Assembly (NCBI GenBank): GCA_032716605.1
Contig: CM064495.1
Span: 46,805,701-46,869,700, forward strand
Length of the DNA stretch: 64,000 nucleotides
From: Paralithodes platypus
Taxonomy: Eukaryota > Arthropoda > Malacostraca > Decapoda > Lithodidae
Direction of reading: 5' to 3'
The position numbers were made by a program, and so were the translations under genes. Shown piece after piece: positions 11,315 to 21,822 of this stretch (position 1 is its first letter; each line of letters opens with the position of its first letter). The notes under the pieces are model-generated. The model made no database searches, had not been told where the DNA came from, and worked only from the letters and a program-made list of their open reading frames with translations.

Positions 11315-12757
11315 GGCCTACCAACCATGATCCCAGTGACCCATCCTTCCATGCACTCTGCCTTAGATGATGACGACGAAGAAAACAAACCCTTCAAGTG
11401 CAACCTCTGCGGCAAGGCTTTCAAACTTAAGGGTGGCCTGGTGCAGCATGAACGCACCCACAGCACCGACCGACCCTATGTCTGTCCCGAGTGTGGTAAA
11501 CTGTTCCGGCAGCCCACGCACCTCCAGCAGCACGTGAGGATTCACACGGGAGATAAACCCTACGATTGCGCCTTCTGCGGAAAATCCTTCAGGCAGCGGA
11601 CCATTCTGAACCAGCACCTGCGGATACACACGGGGGAGAAGCCCTACGTCTGTATGGAGTGTGGTAAACAGTTTCGACAAAAGGCCATTCTGGACCAACA
11701 TTTCAGGACACATTTGGGTGAGAAGCCTTACGCCTGCCCCCACCCGTCTTGTAGAAAACATTTTAGGGAGATGGCATCGCTCATTTCACATATGAAGTGC
11801 CATAAAGATGTGCCTGATCCAAGAATTGTTCTCCAGCAGGCAAAGAGAATGATCAAAGAGGAGAGGTTTGAAGTGATCAATTTAGATGGCCCAGAAATGG
11901 ATGAAACAATTGAAGGCAGTGATAGAGGACTAGGACAAGATAGACTAGGTCAGGAGCGGGGCATGGGGCCGGAGGGTTTGGGGCTAAGTAGGTTGGGCCA
12001 AGATCGGCTCATGGGGCCGGATAGAAGTGGCATGGGTCCGGACAGACTCGGTATGGGTCCGGACAGAGTCGGTATGGGTCCGGACAGACTCGGTATGGGT
12101 CCGGACAGAGTCGGTATGGGTCCGGACAGAGTCGGTATGGGTCCGGACAGAGTCGGTATGGGTCCGGACAGAGTCGGTATGGGTCCGGACAGAGTCGGAA
12201 TGGGTCCGGACAGAGTCGGAATGGGTCCGGATAGAGTCGGTATGGGTCCGGACAGAGTCGGTATGGGTCCGGACAGAGTCGGTATGGGTCCGGACAGAGG
12301 TGGTATGGGGCCGGATAGGGGTGGCATGGGCCAGGATTTGTTAAATCAGTTGCGGCTACATGGGGGCCAGCATGATCACCGAGGGGAGGGTTCCAGCAAC
12401 AGCAGTGGAGAGCATAGTGGTTACCAGGGCAACGGGGAACCCTTACAGCACGAGAACCGCGCCTTCCCTGGCCAGCATGTCTCCAATAACTCCACTCAGA
12501 AGTCCCCCAACCCGGGCCACTCCCTTCCTCAGCACTCCAACACAGAACGCCCAGCCGACACCAGCAGCACCCAGGCCACCTCACAGCCACCCCAGAGCTC
12601 CCCACTCAGCCCCAACATGATGCCCACACCTCAGATGGCCATGGCTAACCTGATCCCCTACCCTCACTCCATCTTCCCCGCGGCCTCCTACATGATGCCC
12701 CCCCCAGACCCCCGCCAGTATCACCCCCAGTCACAGCACCCACGACCCAACCAATGA
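11315..12757 (+). CDS. zinc-finger gene, exon 4: five C2H2 fingers and a repeat-rich C-terminus
   Basis: Probably a nuclear sequence-specific DNA-binding protein. Numbered from the ATG codon at 11327, five C2H2 fingers have zinc ligands C25/C28/H41/H45, C53/C56/H69/H73, C81/C84/H97/H101, C109/C112/H125/H129 and C137/C142/H155/H159. The linkers resemble TGEKP (TDRP, TGDKP, TGEKP, LGEKP). The last finger has a wide CPHPSC knuckle. An acidic DDDDEEN stretch precedes finger 1. After the fingers come a basic segment and about 14 copies of MGPDRVG, then a Q/S/P-rich tail ending HPRPNQ. Exon 3 joins in phase 0. I do not recognise a specific orthologue with confidence, so I give no symbol. Confidence 0.9.
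   Translation, partial: GLPTMIPVTHPSMHSALDDDDEENKPFKCNLCGKAFKLKGGLVQHERTHSTDRPYVCPECGKLFRQPTHLQQHVRIHTGDKPYDCAFCGKSFRQRTILNQHLRIHTGEKPYVCMECGKQFRQKAILDQHFRTHLGEKPYACPHPSCRKHFREMASLISHMKCHKDVPDPRIVLQQAKRMIKEERFEVINLDGPEMDETIEGSDRGLGQDRLGQERGMGPEGLGLSRLGQDRLMGPDRSGMGPDRLGMGPDRVGMGPDRLGMGPDRVGMGPDRVGMGPDRVGMGPDRVGMGPDRVGMGPDRVGMGPDRVGMGPDRVGMGPDRVGMGPDRGGMGPDRGGMGQDLLNQLRLHGGQHDHRGEGSSNSSGEHSGYQGNGEPLQHENRAFPGQHVSNNSTQKSPNPGHSLPQHSNTERPADTSSTQATSQPPQSSPLSPNMMPTPQMAMANLIPYPHSIFPAASYMMPPPDPRQYHPQSQHPRPNQ
12010..12330 (+). repeat. coding 21-bp minisatellite (MGPDRVG heptads)
   Basis: About 14 copies of ATGGGTCCGGACAGAGTCGG(T), near-identical in the middle and diverging at both ends (DRSG, DRLG, DRGG). 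The unit is seven codons, so copy number can change without a frameshift. The array has no stop codon in several other frames on both strands, which produces long but meaningless shadow reading frames. Confidence 0.95.
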
Positions 12758-14030
12758 CAATGACCTCTCTATCACATCACAAAATGATAAAAAAATTATT
12801 ATAATATAAAATGGAGAAAAAATAATTGTGCAAAGTTGTAGTAGTGAAACTTAGTCTGCATATACAGTAAATTTTTGTTTTCTCTCTCTCATACTGAGCA
12901 ATTTTATTAAAAGAATTAGAACTATGCAATCAGTTTGAAAAGGCGTACTGGTAATGGGATTTAAGTGTAGGGATATTGACAATTGTCACAATTGTTTTTT
13001 ATTTTGATTAAGATCAAAGACTGGTTATTAAGACATGTGCCTCTTATAGTTGTGAGTTGATGCTAAGTGGATTTTCTAACTTCTAAATCTGTATCCATTA
13101 TAGTAACGCTGAAATTTATTTATTAAGTGTAAAATCTTGGATTATTCAGCAATTTTTGTGTTCTGTGCGGATTTGTTTGAGAGGAGGTGTAGCCTGACTC
13201 CATGTAGCACAATAATCAATGTCATATCAAAGGTGTCATTAGTGATTTGTTCCGTTCTCAGTTTTTATTTTATTTATATTTTATAATATTTTCTAAGCAT
13301 AGAGTAGGCTTGCAAGAATGTACAGATCTCCCTCGATATACGATTGGGTTACGTTCCTGAAAACCTGATCTTAAATAGAAAAATCATATAGCAAACCCTA
13401 AAATTAATGAGGTAAATTGGGATGCATTCTCACACCAGCCAAAACAAAAACCCAAACACCTAAAAACCTATAATAATATCATAAATTGGGGCATTGGATA
13501 GTGAAGGAGACCTGTACCTGCATTTCAAAATTTCAGTATGATGTATAACATTTTATTGTCCGATTTATAAATTTTGGGATAGTTATTTATTTTTAGGGTG
13601 TTATATTTTAACTAACGTATGTCGTAATGTACTGATCACTGTGTGTATGTGTGTGTGCGTGAGTGAATGTGTATCCATCTAACCAGAAGTTCGAAAGTTA
13701 TTCAAATTAAGTATATTTTCGTAGATTAAAATGTTTCTATGGCAGCTACTGGATAATTTCTGCTTTTTATCTGATTTATTTACATAGTAAGCCTATTTTA
13801 TGAAAGCAATACATGTAAAAGACACTATCAATAATGGGACCTGAGATGAACAACATTACAAGTTGTTGTTTTTTAGATAGATTATTTTGAAGCGGAGGAG
13901 AAAAATTAATAGGCGGAGAATATTATTTTGAAAATATTTGAATAGAGATCACAACACAGTGAGTAGCTCCATTGTAGAATTAAGTTAACTTTACTTAATT
14001 AGTTGATGTAATTATATTAGATTACCTTAT
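12758..14030 (+). other. 3' flank and probable 3' UTR of the zinc-finger gene
   Basis: AT-rich DNA after the TGA stop. I could not fix a polyadenylation site. No other gene is supported. The stretch 13320-13510 (CCTCGATATACGATTGGG...) has the look of an old dispersed repeat but I see no second copy in the window. Confidence 0.4.
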
Positions 14031-14279
14031 TCTATTTGCTTCTCTTTCTGGCAGCCAGGCTTAGAAGACATACTGTACTAATAAAACAAGCTTTACAAAG
14101 GAGAGACACTCCTTCCTCGCACTACTTGATACTTGGTCGTCTGTTAGGGAGATTTCTGATGTTTTTACTTCTTAAGCACCATGTTCTATATCTTACCTTG
14201 CCTTCGATCGGCCTTCCTATCCTGCATCTAGCGTTCTATTGTTTATTATTCTTAAGATGCAATAAGTCCCTTTTATAAG

Positions 14280-14400
14280 AAGGACGTTGAATCGGACCTT
14301 GCGGTCTGATCTTGAATTGAAGAATCCGACAAGTGAGGCAGCTCTGAACAGGGCTGCCTGGAACGCCGCCATTAGGACATGAAAATGGAACTACACTTCA
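14280..14400. repeat. dispersed repeat fragment (GGGCTGCCTGGAA family)
   Basis: GAGGCAGCTCTGAACAGGGC then TGCCTGGAACGCCGCCATTA matches the segment at about 20402-20455 with a few substitutions. The origin is unknown. Confidence 0.6.
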
Positions 14401-14843
14401 TGTGGAGAACTCGGTCTATAAATTTATGTATGTACTGTATGTACCGGTATAAGAAAGGTTTGCATAATATTTAATGCTTGCTTTCCAGTTATGCATTTTA
14501 TTCACGAGATGAAATAAATCGCTTGACGAAAACAAAATTAAAAGATATCCAGTGCTTGTCTATGGGGCCCTGGAGATCCAGAAACAAAACTCTTTCAGAC
14601 GAAGTTCATATTACTGTGGTAAAAGTAATATATATATATATATATATATATATAGTTCCGATCATCATCTAAATACCAAGGTAAAAGTCTAAAACACTGA
14701 GCCGTTTTTCTTACTTCAAGACAAGGTCTGCCCACGATTAGTCTGAAAGAGGAGCATTGCTGTACAGTATTCACGAGATCCGATGGATTACATCCATGAA
14801 AAAGGCTAACATGATATTTAAGGTGTATGTACACCTCAAGGTA

Positions 14844-15057
14844 TTAAAGGTAGCGCCAACGAACTTGGCAATTATCTCGATCTCTGACCTCTTCGTAACT
14901 CAAAAGGACCTTGAGCAAACTGGCTGTAAATTTCCACACCTATTTCCTGGTGGACCCTTACCAAATGATAGAAAAGTCAGCCCGATTGCTTTATTTATTT
15001 TGAGTTATAAGAAGTTAAGGGGTCCAGATTATTGTCAAGTTCGTTGGCGCTACCTAT
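14844..15057. mobile_element. GTAGCGCC-family MITE, copy 1
   Basis: About 214 bp with terminal inverted repeats of roughly 30 bp: AGGTAGCGCCAACGAACTTG on the left and CAAGTTCGTTGGCGCTACCT on the right, bounded by TA. The interior (GACCTCTTCGTAACTCAAAA, AAATGATAGAAAAG) is shared with 20956-21170, 24423-24636 and 30961-31174. It is non-coding. The TA boundary would fit a Tc1/mariner-type transposase acting in trans, but that is inference. Confidence 0.85.
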
Positions 15058-15219
15058 AGTATGCAACATGGTGAATACAGTGAAGATGTTAGCCTGACCC
15101 CTAATAGATGACTTGACTTTATACAGGGAAGAGTTGCAAGCCACACACACTCCAGCTTGGTAACCCTTGCAAAATATTTCAGCTTACAGCTACCTGCCTC
15201 ATTCTTTCTCTATTTCTTT

Positions 15220-15434
15220 TTAACCCTTTGAGTACCAGCGACATGTGTTATATTATATTCTAGCTACATTTAGACGATAGTATGCAGCTTAGGAAGGATC
15301 TGTGGTAGTTGAAAGGGTTGATTGAGATATTTGGAAGTCTTATTAGTGCTAGAGGTCCTTCTTGAGCTGAATAAAATTGTCTTATAGTTGCCAGACTATA
15401 ATGAAAAAGATATCCCTGGTACTGAACGGGTTAA
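15220..15434. mobile_element. TTAA-type MITE
   Basis: Bounded by TTAA at both ends. The ends TTAACCCTTTGAGTACCAGC and GGTACTGAACGGGTTAA are inverted repeats. The interior ATTTAGACGATAGTATGCAGC is related to the copies at 490, 33241, 48121 and 52739. Confidence 0.8.
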
Positions 15435-15744
15435 CTTTTTGTTTATGCATGCGTATTAATTTTATTAGTCTAATAAATGAAAATTATACAGCACATCGAT
15501 AATTATATTTGTTATTTATTTTGTAGGTATTGTGGTAGTACTGTACTTACAAGAGCTACTTTATCAGATATATGAAATACAATAGGGTATTTTGTATTTC
15601 AGAGCAGTGTTTTAGATATAAGTGTAGCCTAGTGTCCATACCTTACTTAGGAGATGAAAGAAGGATTTTATTTGCATTTTTTTTTTTTTTTTTTTTTTCC
15701 AAGGATACTGAATGTTCTAGTAATGCCTCATTTTAAGTTGTATG

Positions 15745-15828
15745 TATATACAGTACTCAGGCCCAATCCCCATTTTTCCCTTTTTTATGGGGGGGGGGGG
15801 GTCTCAAGACAGAGCCCGAACAGGGACC
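15745..15828 (-). mobile_element. SINE 3' fragment (GTCCCTGTTCGGGCTCTG family)
   Basis: Reverse-oriented piece reading GTCCCTGTTCGGGCTCTGTC on the minus strand, then a poly-C/poly-A stretch, then GGGATTGGGCCTGAGTA. Related pieces occur at about 4170, 18960-19050, 23840-23990, 31530-31570, 42850-42880, 50850-50965 and 62865-62975. The tandem duplication that follows has its left breakpoint inside this fragment. Confidence 0.75.
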
Positions 15829-17991
15829 CTAATATTACCCTAAATATTTTTAGTCAGGTACAACCTACTTCTCTCTTCTGTTTCAGATCACTACATACTG
15901 TATCTTAGTTTATATTTCTTTGTTGCCATTATAGCAAATATTTTCATTAGGCCTACAACAAAGTTTGTAACAAGGCACACCTGTCTATACGTTACTTGAG
16001 GGGAGGATATGTCTCATTTCAAATTAAATATAAAATAAGGCAGTTAATTAATAGGATCCCTCAAGTATAAATACCTGAATCAGAATCAGAATGTGAGATG
16101 AGGCCTCACTAGTAGTTAAATAAGAAATTGAAGTCCAAGGTAAAGTGATAAGTATGAAGAGTTGAAGGGATGAAAGCTGGTGGGCTAGACCACCTTGCTA
16201 TTTTTTAGTCTTCTTTCTTTGCATCTGTCGTTTCTGCCTCTTTGGTTCAGGTGTCTTGCTGTTTGACGGGCAGGTGGAATAGACGTAGTTTGGTTCCCCG
16301 AGAAAAGGAGATGGTGTTGGGCAGGTGGAGTAGACGTAGTTTGGTTCCCCGAGAAAAGGAGATGGTGTTCTTGTAGGCTCAACATCCTTGTCCCCCTCTG
16401 CCTCGATCTCAGGGGGAGGTGTAGAAGGGGTCTTGTCATCTACTGGATCTTCATCATCATAATTTTCAACATCCACTTCTTCTTCCTCGGAGTCTTCTTC
16501 ATAAGAGTCTTGTAGTTGTATGTTGAGGTCCATGGAGTCTTCTGTAGGTGCTGGAAATGAGGTTCCCTGTGTTGGCTGCAGAGTTGGATCTTCAGGATGC
16601 TCAGCTTGTTGGGACTGTGACGCTGATGTGTTGTTGATAACTCTGGGTACAAGGGTGATCTTCTTTGGTGTCTTTCTTGGCTTCCTCTGGGTCTTGGCGA
16701 CTGATGGTGGTTGCTGGAGAAGATTAGGAGGAATCACAATCGTTGGAAGGTTATTGGCTGTGAGTAAAGCAGGTAGGATGATTGAAAACTGGTTAAAGTC
16801 ATCCCCAGCAATTGCCTTGGCTGTCTGGATGACGACTGTGATCTTCTCTGTGTTCAGGCCGGCCTTCTCCTGCTTATTCTCCTCCTTTTTCTTCCTCCAA
16901 GACAGAGCCCGAACAGGGACCCTAATATTACCCTAAATATTTTTAGTCAGGTACAACCTACTTCTCTCTTCTGTTTCAGATCACTACATACTGTATCTTA
17001 GTTTATATTTCTTTGTTGCCATCATAGCAAATATTTTCATTAGGCCTACAACAAAGTTTGTAACAAGGCACACCTGTCTATACGTTACTTGAGGGGAGGA
17101 TATGTCTCATTTCAAATTAAATATAAAATAAGGCAGTTAATTAATAGGATCCCTCAAGTATAAATACCTGAATCAGAATCAGAATGTGAGACGAGGCCTC
17201 ACTAGTAGTTAAATAAGAAATTGAAGTCCAAGGTAAAGTGATAAGTATGAAGAGTTGAAGGGATGAAAGCTGGTGGGCTAGACCACCTTGCTATTTTTTA
17301 GTCTTCTTTCTTTGCATCTGTCGTTTCTGCCTCTTTGGTTCAGGTGTCTTGCTGTTTGACGGGCAGGTGGAATAGACGTAGTTTGGTTCCCCGAGAAAAG
17401 GAGATGGTGTTGGGCAGGTGGAGTAGACGTAGTTTGGTTCCCCGAGAAAAGGAGATGGTGTTCTTGTAGGCTCAACATCCTTGTCCCCCTCTGCCTCGAT
17501 CTCAGGGGGAGGTGTAGAAGGGGTCTTGTCATCTACTGGATCTTCATCATCATAATTTTCAACATCCACTTCTTCTTCCTCGGAGTCTTCTTCATAAGAG
17601 TCTTGTAGTTGTATGTTGAGGTCCATGGAGTCTTCTGTAGGTGCTGGAAATGAGGTTCCCTGTGTTGGCTGCAGAGTTGGATCTTCAGGATGCTCAGCTT
17701 GTTGGGACTGTGACGCTGATGTGTTGTTGATAACTCTGGGTACAAGGGTGATCTTCTTTGGTGTCTTTCTTGGCTTCCTCTGGGTCTTGGCGACTGATGG
17801 TGGTTGCTGGAGAAGATTAGGAGGAATCACAATCGTTGGAAGGTTATTGGCTGTGAGTAAAGCAGGTAGGATGATTGAAAACTGGCTTAAGTCATCCCCA
17901 GCAATTGCCTTGGCTGTCTGGATGACGACTGTGATCTCTGTGTTCAGGCCGGCCTTCTCCTGCTTATTCTCCTCCTTTTTCTTCCTCCAAG
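15805..17991. repeat. tandem duplication of about 1.09 kb
   Basis: Bases 15805-16901 are repeated almost exactly at 16898-17991, with an offset of 1093 bp that becomes 1090 beyond a 3-bp indel. I saw only a handful of substitutions plus the indel. The shared CAAG at the left edge (TCTCAAGACAG) and at the right edge (CTCCAAGCGTG) is also the junction (CTCCAAGACAG, 16895-16905). This fits a microhomology-mediated duplication. Each unit carries the 3' half of the cold-shock gene and its downstream flank. Confidence 0.95.
16198..16901 (-). pseudogene. headless duplicate of the cold-shock-domain gene
   Basis: The left unit of the tandem duplication keeps the proline- and acid-rich C-terminal two thirds of the protein and its stop codon at 16198. 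It lacks the start codon and the whole cold-shock domain. Upstream of the junction the frame runs a few codons into SINE-derived sequence and meets a stop. No frame-breaking change is seen in the retained part. The 3-bp indel adds one lysine relative to the parent. It is very unlikely to be translated. Confidence 0.85.
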
Positions 17992-18256
17992 CGTGTCTGG
18001 ATCCCTTAACGTTAGCCCCCTTTGATCCTCTGATGTTGTTAGCCTCCTCTCCATTCCTCCCCTTTATGATGGTAAGGGTTACCCTCTCACCATCACCGAG
18101 AGAGGGTATTGAGTGGTGTTGATTAGGAAAGGAGATTCGGCTTCTGTGTGCGAAGATATCGTCTCCTGTGTCCTCTCTATTGATAAAGCCATATCCCTTC
18201 TTCACATTGAACCATTTAACAGTTCCAGCAACGGTGGTAGAAGTTGATGAAGCCAT
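17291..18256 (-). CDS. intronless cold-shock-domain (Y-box-like) protein, 321 aa
   Basis: Predicted single-stranded nucleic-acid-binding protein. The chosen start is the ATG at 18256 (MASSTSTTVAG); the frame is open a little further upstream but without ATG. The cold-shock domain spans about residues 8-75 with GTVKWFN (11-17), RNP1-like KGYGFI (20-25) and RNP2-like DIFAH (33-37; the usual Y-box form is VFVH). Then come a lysine-rich stretch (about 85-105), a long S/T/P/Q-rich region, an acidic block (about 205-235), two perfect copies of TPSPFLGEPNYVYSTCP (about 266-299) and a basic end RQKRQMQRKKTKK. Typical Y-box proteins have R/G-rich islands instead. The absence of introns suggests an expressed or recently silenced retrocopy. 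Confidence 0.75.
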   Translation of the reverse strand: MASSTSTTVAGTVKWFNVKKGYGFINREDTGDDIFAHRSRISFPNQHHSIPSLGDGERVTLTIIKGRNGEEANNIRGSKGANVKGSRHAWRKKKEENKQEKAGLNTEITVVIQTAKAIAGDDLSQFSIILPALLTANNLPTIVIPPNLLQQPPSVAKTQRKPRKTPKKITLVPRVINNTSASQSQQAEHPEDPTLQPTQGTSFPAPTEDSMDLNIQLQDSYEEDSEEEEVDVENYDDEDPVDDKTPSTPPPEIEAEGDKDVEPTRTPSPFLGEPNYVYSTCPTPSPFLGEPNYVYSTCPSNSKTPEPKRQKRQMQRKKTKK

Positions 18257-18479
18257 ATGCTGTAGATGGTGGTTAAACAAGGGCTGTAGAGGTGTTCATA
18301 TCTATGTATTCTGAATTGTTAGATAATCATTCAGTTTAGGTTGAAGGAGCCCATCATCATCATTATTATCATTTAATTTTGGGTAAACCCCCACTAAAGT
18401 ATAGTCATGGCAGAAGTGCTTCCAGATGAGTTTGTCTGTGCATGCATCCCTTGGTCGCTCCATAACTCTGATCACTCAA

Positions 18480-18690
18480 TTGACCACTTGCGAGTTTCGT
18501 TCTTTAAGGAAGTTGGAGCTGTAGACATCGATATTTAGCAGAATTACCAGCTAAAATACAGTCGTAGTACATTCATAAATACAAAACCCAATTCAACATC
18601 CTTTAGCCATCAGAAACCTACATTATCATTGTATTTCTGTTTAATATTGATGTTTAAAGCTCCAACTTCATTATAGCCTGAAACTCTGAT
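18480..18690. mobile_element. CACTTGCGAGTTTC-family MITE, copy 1
   Basis: The left end CACTTGCGAGTTTCGTTCTT...AAGTTGGAGCTGTAGACATC is mirrored at the right by GCTCCAACTTCATTATAGCC TGAAACTC. The interior word CAGAATTACCAGCTAAAATA is shared with 21823-22038 and 46936-47639. A roughly 20-bp imperfect direct repeat (CTGATCACTCAATTGAC / CTGATCACACAATTGAC) flanks it. Confidence 0.8.
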
Positions 18691-18939
18691 CACACAATTG
18701 ACTACCCTATTTATCACTCCACGCACAGGAGTTGATGCACTATATAAACATATTGTTATGTCACACATGGGAGGAAATAGAATTTTCTGTTCGCTTATTT
18801 TTTTGTGCAAGCAAAAGCGAACGGCTCCTTGAAACTGTTTAGTTGGACCAAACAAATAGCTAACAAAAGTACTAAAATGCGCTGTAAGCTTACAACATGA
18901 TTTCCCTCTCTCATTCCAACTACTGTATATCTTACTAGT

Positions 18940-19050
18940 TATTATTTTATCTATCTATCTATCTACTCAGTCCCTATCTCCACTTTTCCCCTTTTTTTTG
19001 GGGGGGGGGGGGGGGGGGGGGTTGATTCAAGACACAGCCAGAACAGGGAC
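18940..19050 (-). mobile_element. SINE tail fragment with poly-G and TATC repeat
   Basis: (TATC)n, then CCCTATCTCCACTTTTCCCC, a run of about 20 G, and AAGACACAGCCAGAACAGGG. This is the reverse-strand 3' tail of the GTCCCTGTTCGGGCTCTG family. Confidence 0.7.
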
Positions 19051-19424
19051 TACACAATGATTATTACCTGGACCTGCTAAACCAGCAGTCACTTGAGGTC
19101 CAAGTTTTTGAACGATGCAGTATGATACTCTAAATTATTATGTATACTTTATTTTTATTATATCAATTCACTTTTGATAGTATCAATTTCCTTGTTTTAT
19201 TTGTAATGGTAGTATAGATATAGGTTTTTTGTAGGGGTCATGTGTTCATGCTATGCTCACAGGTACCTACCCAATAGCACTATCTTTTGTATGTATTTTA
19301 TACTATTGTTCATATCTTGTCAAATTGCACATTTGTTTGTATATGTTATTAATTAATATTGTTTATTGTGCAGTTTTATGCTTTAATTATCATTATATAG
19401 TATAACTAGTTTCAATAGAATACT

Positions 19425-19855
19425 TTTATTTTGAAATATACATTCTTTATTCATACATAATTTACCAGAACGTCCAGAACTTCCCAATTGACTAATTCCT
19501 TGAATATGACGAGAGTATGTTAATATATGTGCGACTAGTTTGCTTGTGAAACAAATGCACTTGCTCATATAGTGATGTACAGTCGGCCTAATAAGTGATG
19601 TCTTGGCACCAATTATGTTTTGATCAATAATTGGTACCGTATCATCAATATCTAAGATTCATATCGAGTGAAATATCCAAACATGTTCCTACACTTACCC
19701 ACCCTATTCAACATCTGACAGACATTAATACATCACAAAGCAATCCAAATCTTCAATGCGTTATTTCCACAGTGTTTTTGGTAAGTTCTTTTGTCTTTAT
19801 TGTGCGGTTATGGTTTTGGTTTGTTTATTTTGCAAGTTTTATATTTTAATTTACT
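19425..19855. repeat. dispersed composite repeat (TTACCAGAACGT ... TTTGCAAGTTTTA)
   Basis: The left part (19455-19585: TTTACCAGAACGTCCAGAAC, CAATTGACTAATTCCTTGAA) recurs at 37150-37290. The middle part (19569-19745: ACAGTCGGCCTAATAAGTGA) recurs in the element at 26849-27058. The right part (19757-19850: GCGTTATTTCCACA, TTTGCAAGTTTTATATTTTA) recurs at 41810-41912, 49205-49315, 51303-51400 and 53940-54005. No coding content. Confidence 0.75.
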
Positions 19856-20109
19856 TAAAATGAGGCCTTACTGTAATGTTACGTATGAATCTTAGTTTCA
19901 ATTAAGTGGAAATGTCTCAAAATAAAGAAAGTGACTGTGCATCCTGTCAAACCAGATTATGCAGTACAGTACAGAATTGATGGGGTAATCCAATGATATA
20001 AAATGTAGATATGGTAGGAGAATACTGTAAAGTAGCTTACAATCTCCAAGAGTATGTATAGAATTAAAAGGTTTAACAATGTAAGATCAGGTCATATGAA
20101 CTGATTTAA

Positions 20110-20470
20110 ATTATTTAATCATCATCATCATCATCAAATCTGACGCACCGCTTCCAGAGGAAGCGCCCCAAAAGGGATGGCCATGGCAGAAACTGCCTCC
20201 AAGCTCCCAGACATGCCCCGACTGACCCACTCCACAGTGCCATTTCCACTAAGTGGATTATGACCATGAACACTGAAGGAGCAGACCCAGAGCAGTCCCT
20301 CACCCGGATGGCAGTTCCACCTCTGTTTTGCTATTTTATTTACCCCAGTGGGTCCCTGGCTGGAAGCATACCAAGCACAGGAATTTTCTAACAATCTAAC
20401 AATTGAGGCAGGCCTGAATAGGGCTGCCTGGAATGTTGCCATTAGGACAGAAGACGAAAGCATACCATAC
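20110..20470 (-). repeat. dispersed repeat, reverse oriented, with (ATC)n end
   Basis: Begins at an (ATC)n tract and ends near ATAGGGCTGCCTGGAATGTT, which matches 14330-14380. An internal GAGCAGTCCCTCACC matches 11060-11090 in reverse. The minus-strand frames through it are low-complexity and look like shadows of an old retroelement tail. Confidence 0.5.
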
Positions 20471-20955
20471 TCCTTAAGGATCACTTAGTGTTTAAGGGGG
20501 AATAGTTCATTTTTTGGTCGATTATTTCATATATTTATTATTTGTTTACTTTCCTCCCTAGACCTCCATCAAACTTTACAAAAAAATATCCATTAGATCC
20601 CCCTTCTAGATATATTTGTACATTTTTCGTTAGAAAAATGTCCTGGCCTAAGGCCGGTTCCTCAAATTTCAGGCTCCCTTTTGTTTGCCAGGAACAAAAT
20701 TGAGACCTATATAGCACGAAAGATCTTTATATTGACAAAGAAATGGGGGCGAAAGGTCTTTATAGGCCTACAGCAACAAACTAATGGTGCAAACATCTTA
20801 AAATCTGAAAACTAATAGGGCTATAAACATGAGGGAGAAGGGAGTCTAGAAATGCGACCCATCTCCCCCTTAAAAACTAGAAGTACAATATATCCATTTA
20901 GACATGGCTTATCATGTGTGCACCCCATGCAGGTTCTTAAGGGTTCATAGCTCAC

Positions 20956-21170
20956 TATAGGTAGCACCAATGAACTTGACAATAATCTTAACCCCTTAAC
21001 TTCTTATAACTCCAAATGAATGAAAGTAATCGGGCTGATATTTCTACCATTTGGGATGAGTCCACCAAGAAATAGGTGTGGATATTTACAGCCAGTTTGC
21101 TCCAGGCCCTTTTAAGTTACAAAGAAGTCTGGGATAAAGATTATTGTCAAGTTCATTGGCGCTACCTATA
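20956..21170. mobile_element. GTAGCGCC-family MITE, copy 2
   Basis: Ends TATAGGTAGCACCAATGAAC and GTTCATTGGCGCTACCTATA are inverted repeats, about 215 bp apart. Confidence 0.85.
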
Positions 21171-21511
21171 GAACCTTAAGTTACATGCAAAAATCTGCTT
21201 GCTAGGAATGGTGAGCTACTGGCTAAGGTGTAGAATACCAGGTTCCTTCGCAGCTAACACGGGTACAGGAGACTGTCTTTTATACTTCATGCTGCGCTGG
21301 TGTGCAGGGCGGGACTGCAGTAAAATGATTGGATGATGACCTACTTAAAGACCTTTTTAATTAGGCTTTTAGAATGTCAAGAAAATTAGTAAACCTTTAT
21401 ATTGTTTTATTTTACTTATATTTTATATATTTATTTTAATAATTTGTGTTGACCAGACTCGGTAGACAAGTACCCAGTATTCAGGAGAGGTGGTGTCTGA
21501 GTGATGTTATC

Positions 21512-21725
21512 TATAGTCTGTTAATTCTAGGTTGGACAAAAATCGTAACTTCTAAACTCTCGTAACTCAAAAAGAACTGGAGTAATCGAGCTAATATTTC
21601 TACCAATTAGGGAGACTTTGCTAGGGAATAGGTGTATAAATTGACAATTCATTTGCTGTAGCCCTTTTTGAGTTACAGAGGTTAGAGGTTACGATTTCTG
21701 CCCAACCTAGAATCAACGGACTATA
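21512..21725. mobile_element. MITE with TAGTCTGTTAATTCTAGG ends and GTAGCGCC-family core
   Basis: Terminal inverted repeats of about 40 bp: TATAGTCTGTTAATTCTAGG at the left and CCTAGAATCAACGGACTATA at the right. The interior (CGTAACTCAAAAAGAACTGG, CTAATATTTCTACCAATTAG, CCTTTTTGAGTTAC) is like that of the GTAGCGCC family, but the ends are different. Confidence 0.8.
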
Positions 21726-21822
21726 GTAGTTTACAATATCCTGCAAAATATTTGTTATTACCCCAGTTAATGGTAAGATGGTGCTAGTTTGGGAGCGCAA
21801 ACAACACAGAAGAGGTGAATCG

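Noticed and set aside
11950..12605. Long frames on the minus strand and other plus frames over the zinc-finger tail (for example LSGPIPT repeats)
   Set aside because: They are shadows of the 21-bp coding repeat, which has no stop in several frames.
16520..16936. Plus-strand frames over the cold-shock gene and its duplicate
   Set aside because: They are antisense shadows. The minus frame has the cold-shock domain.
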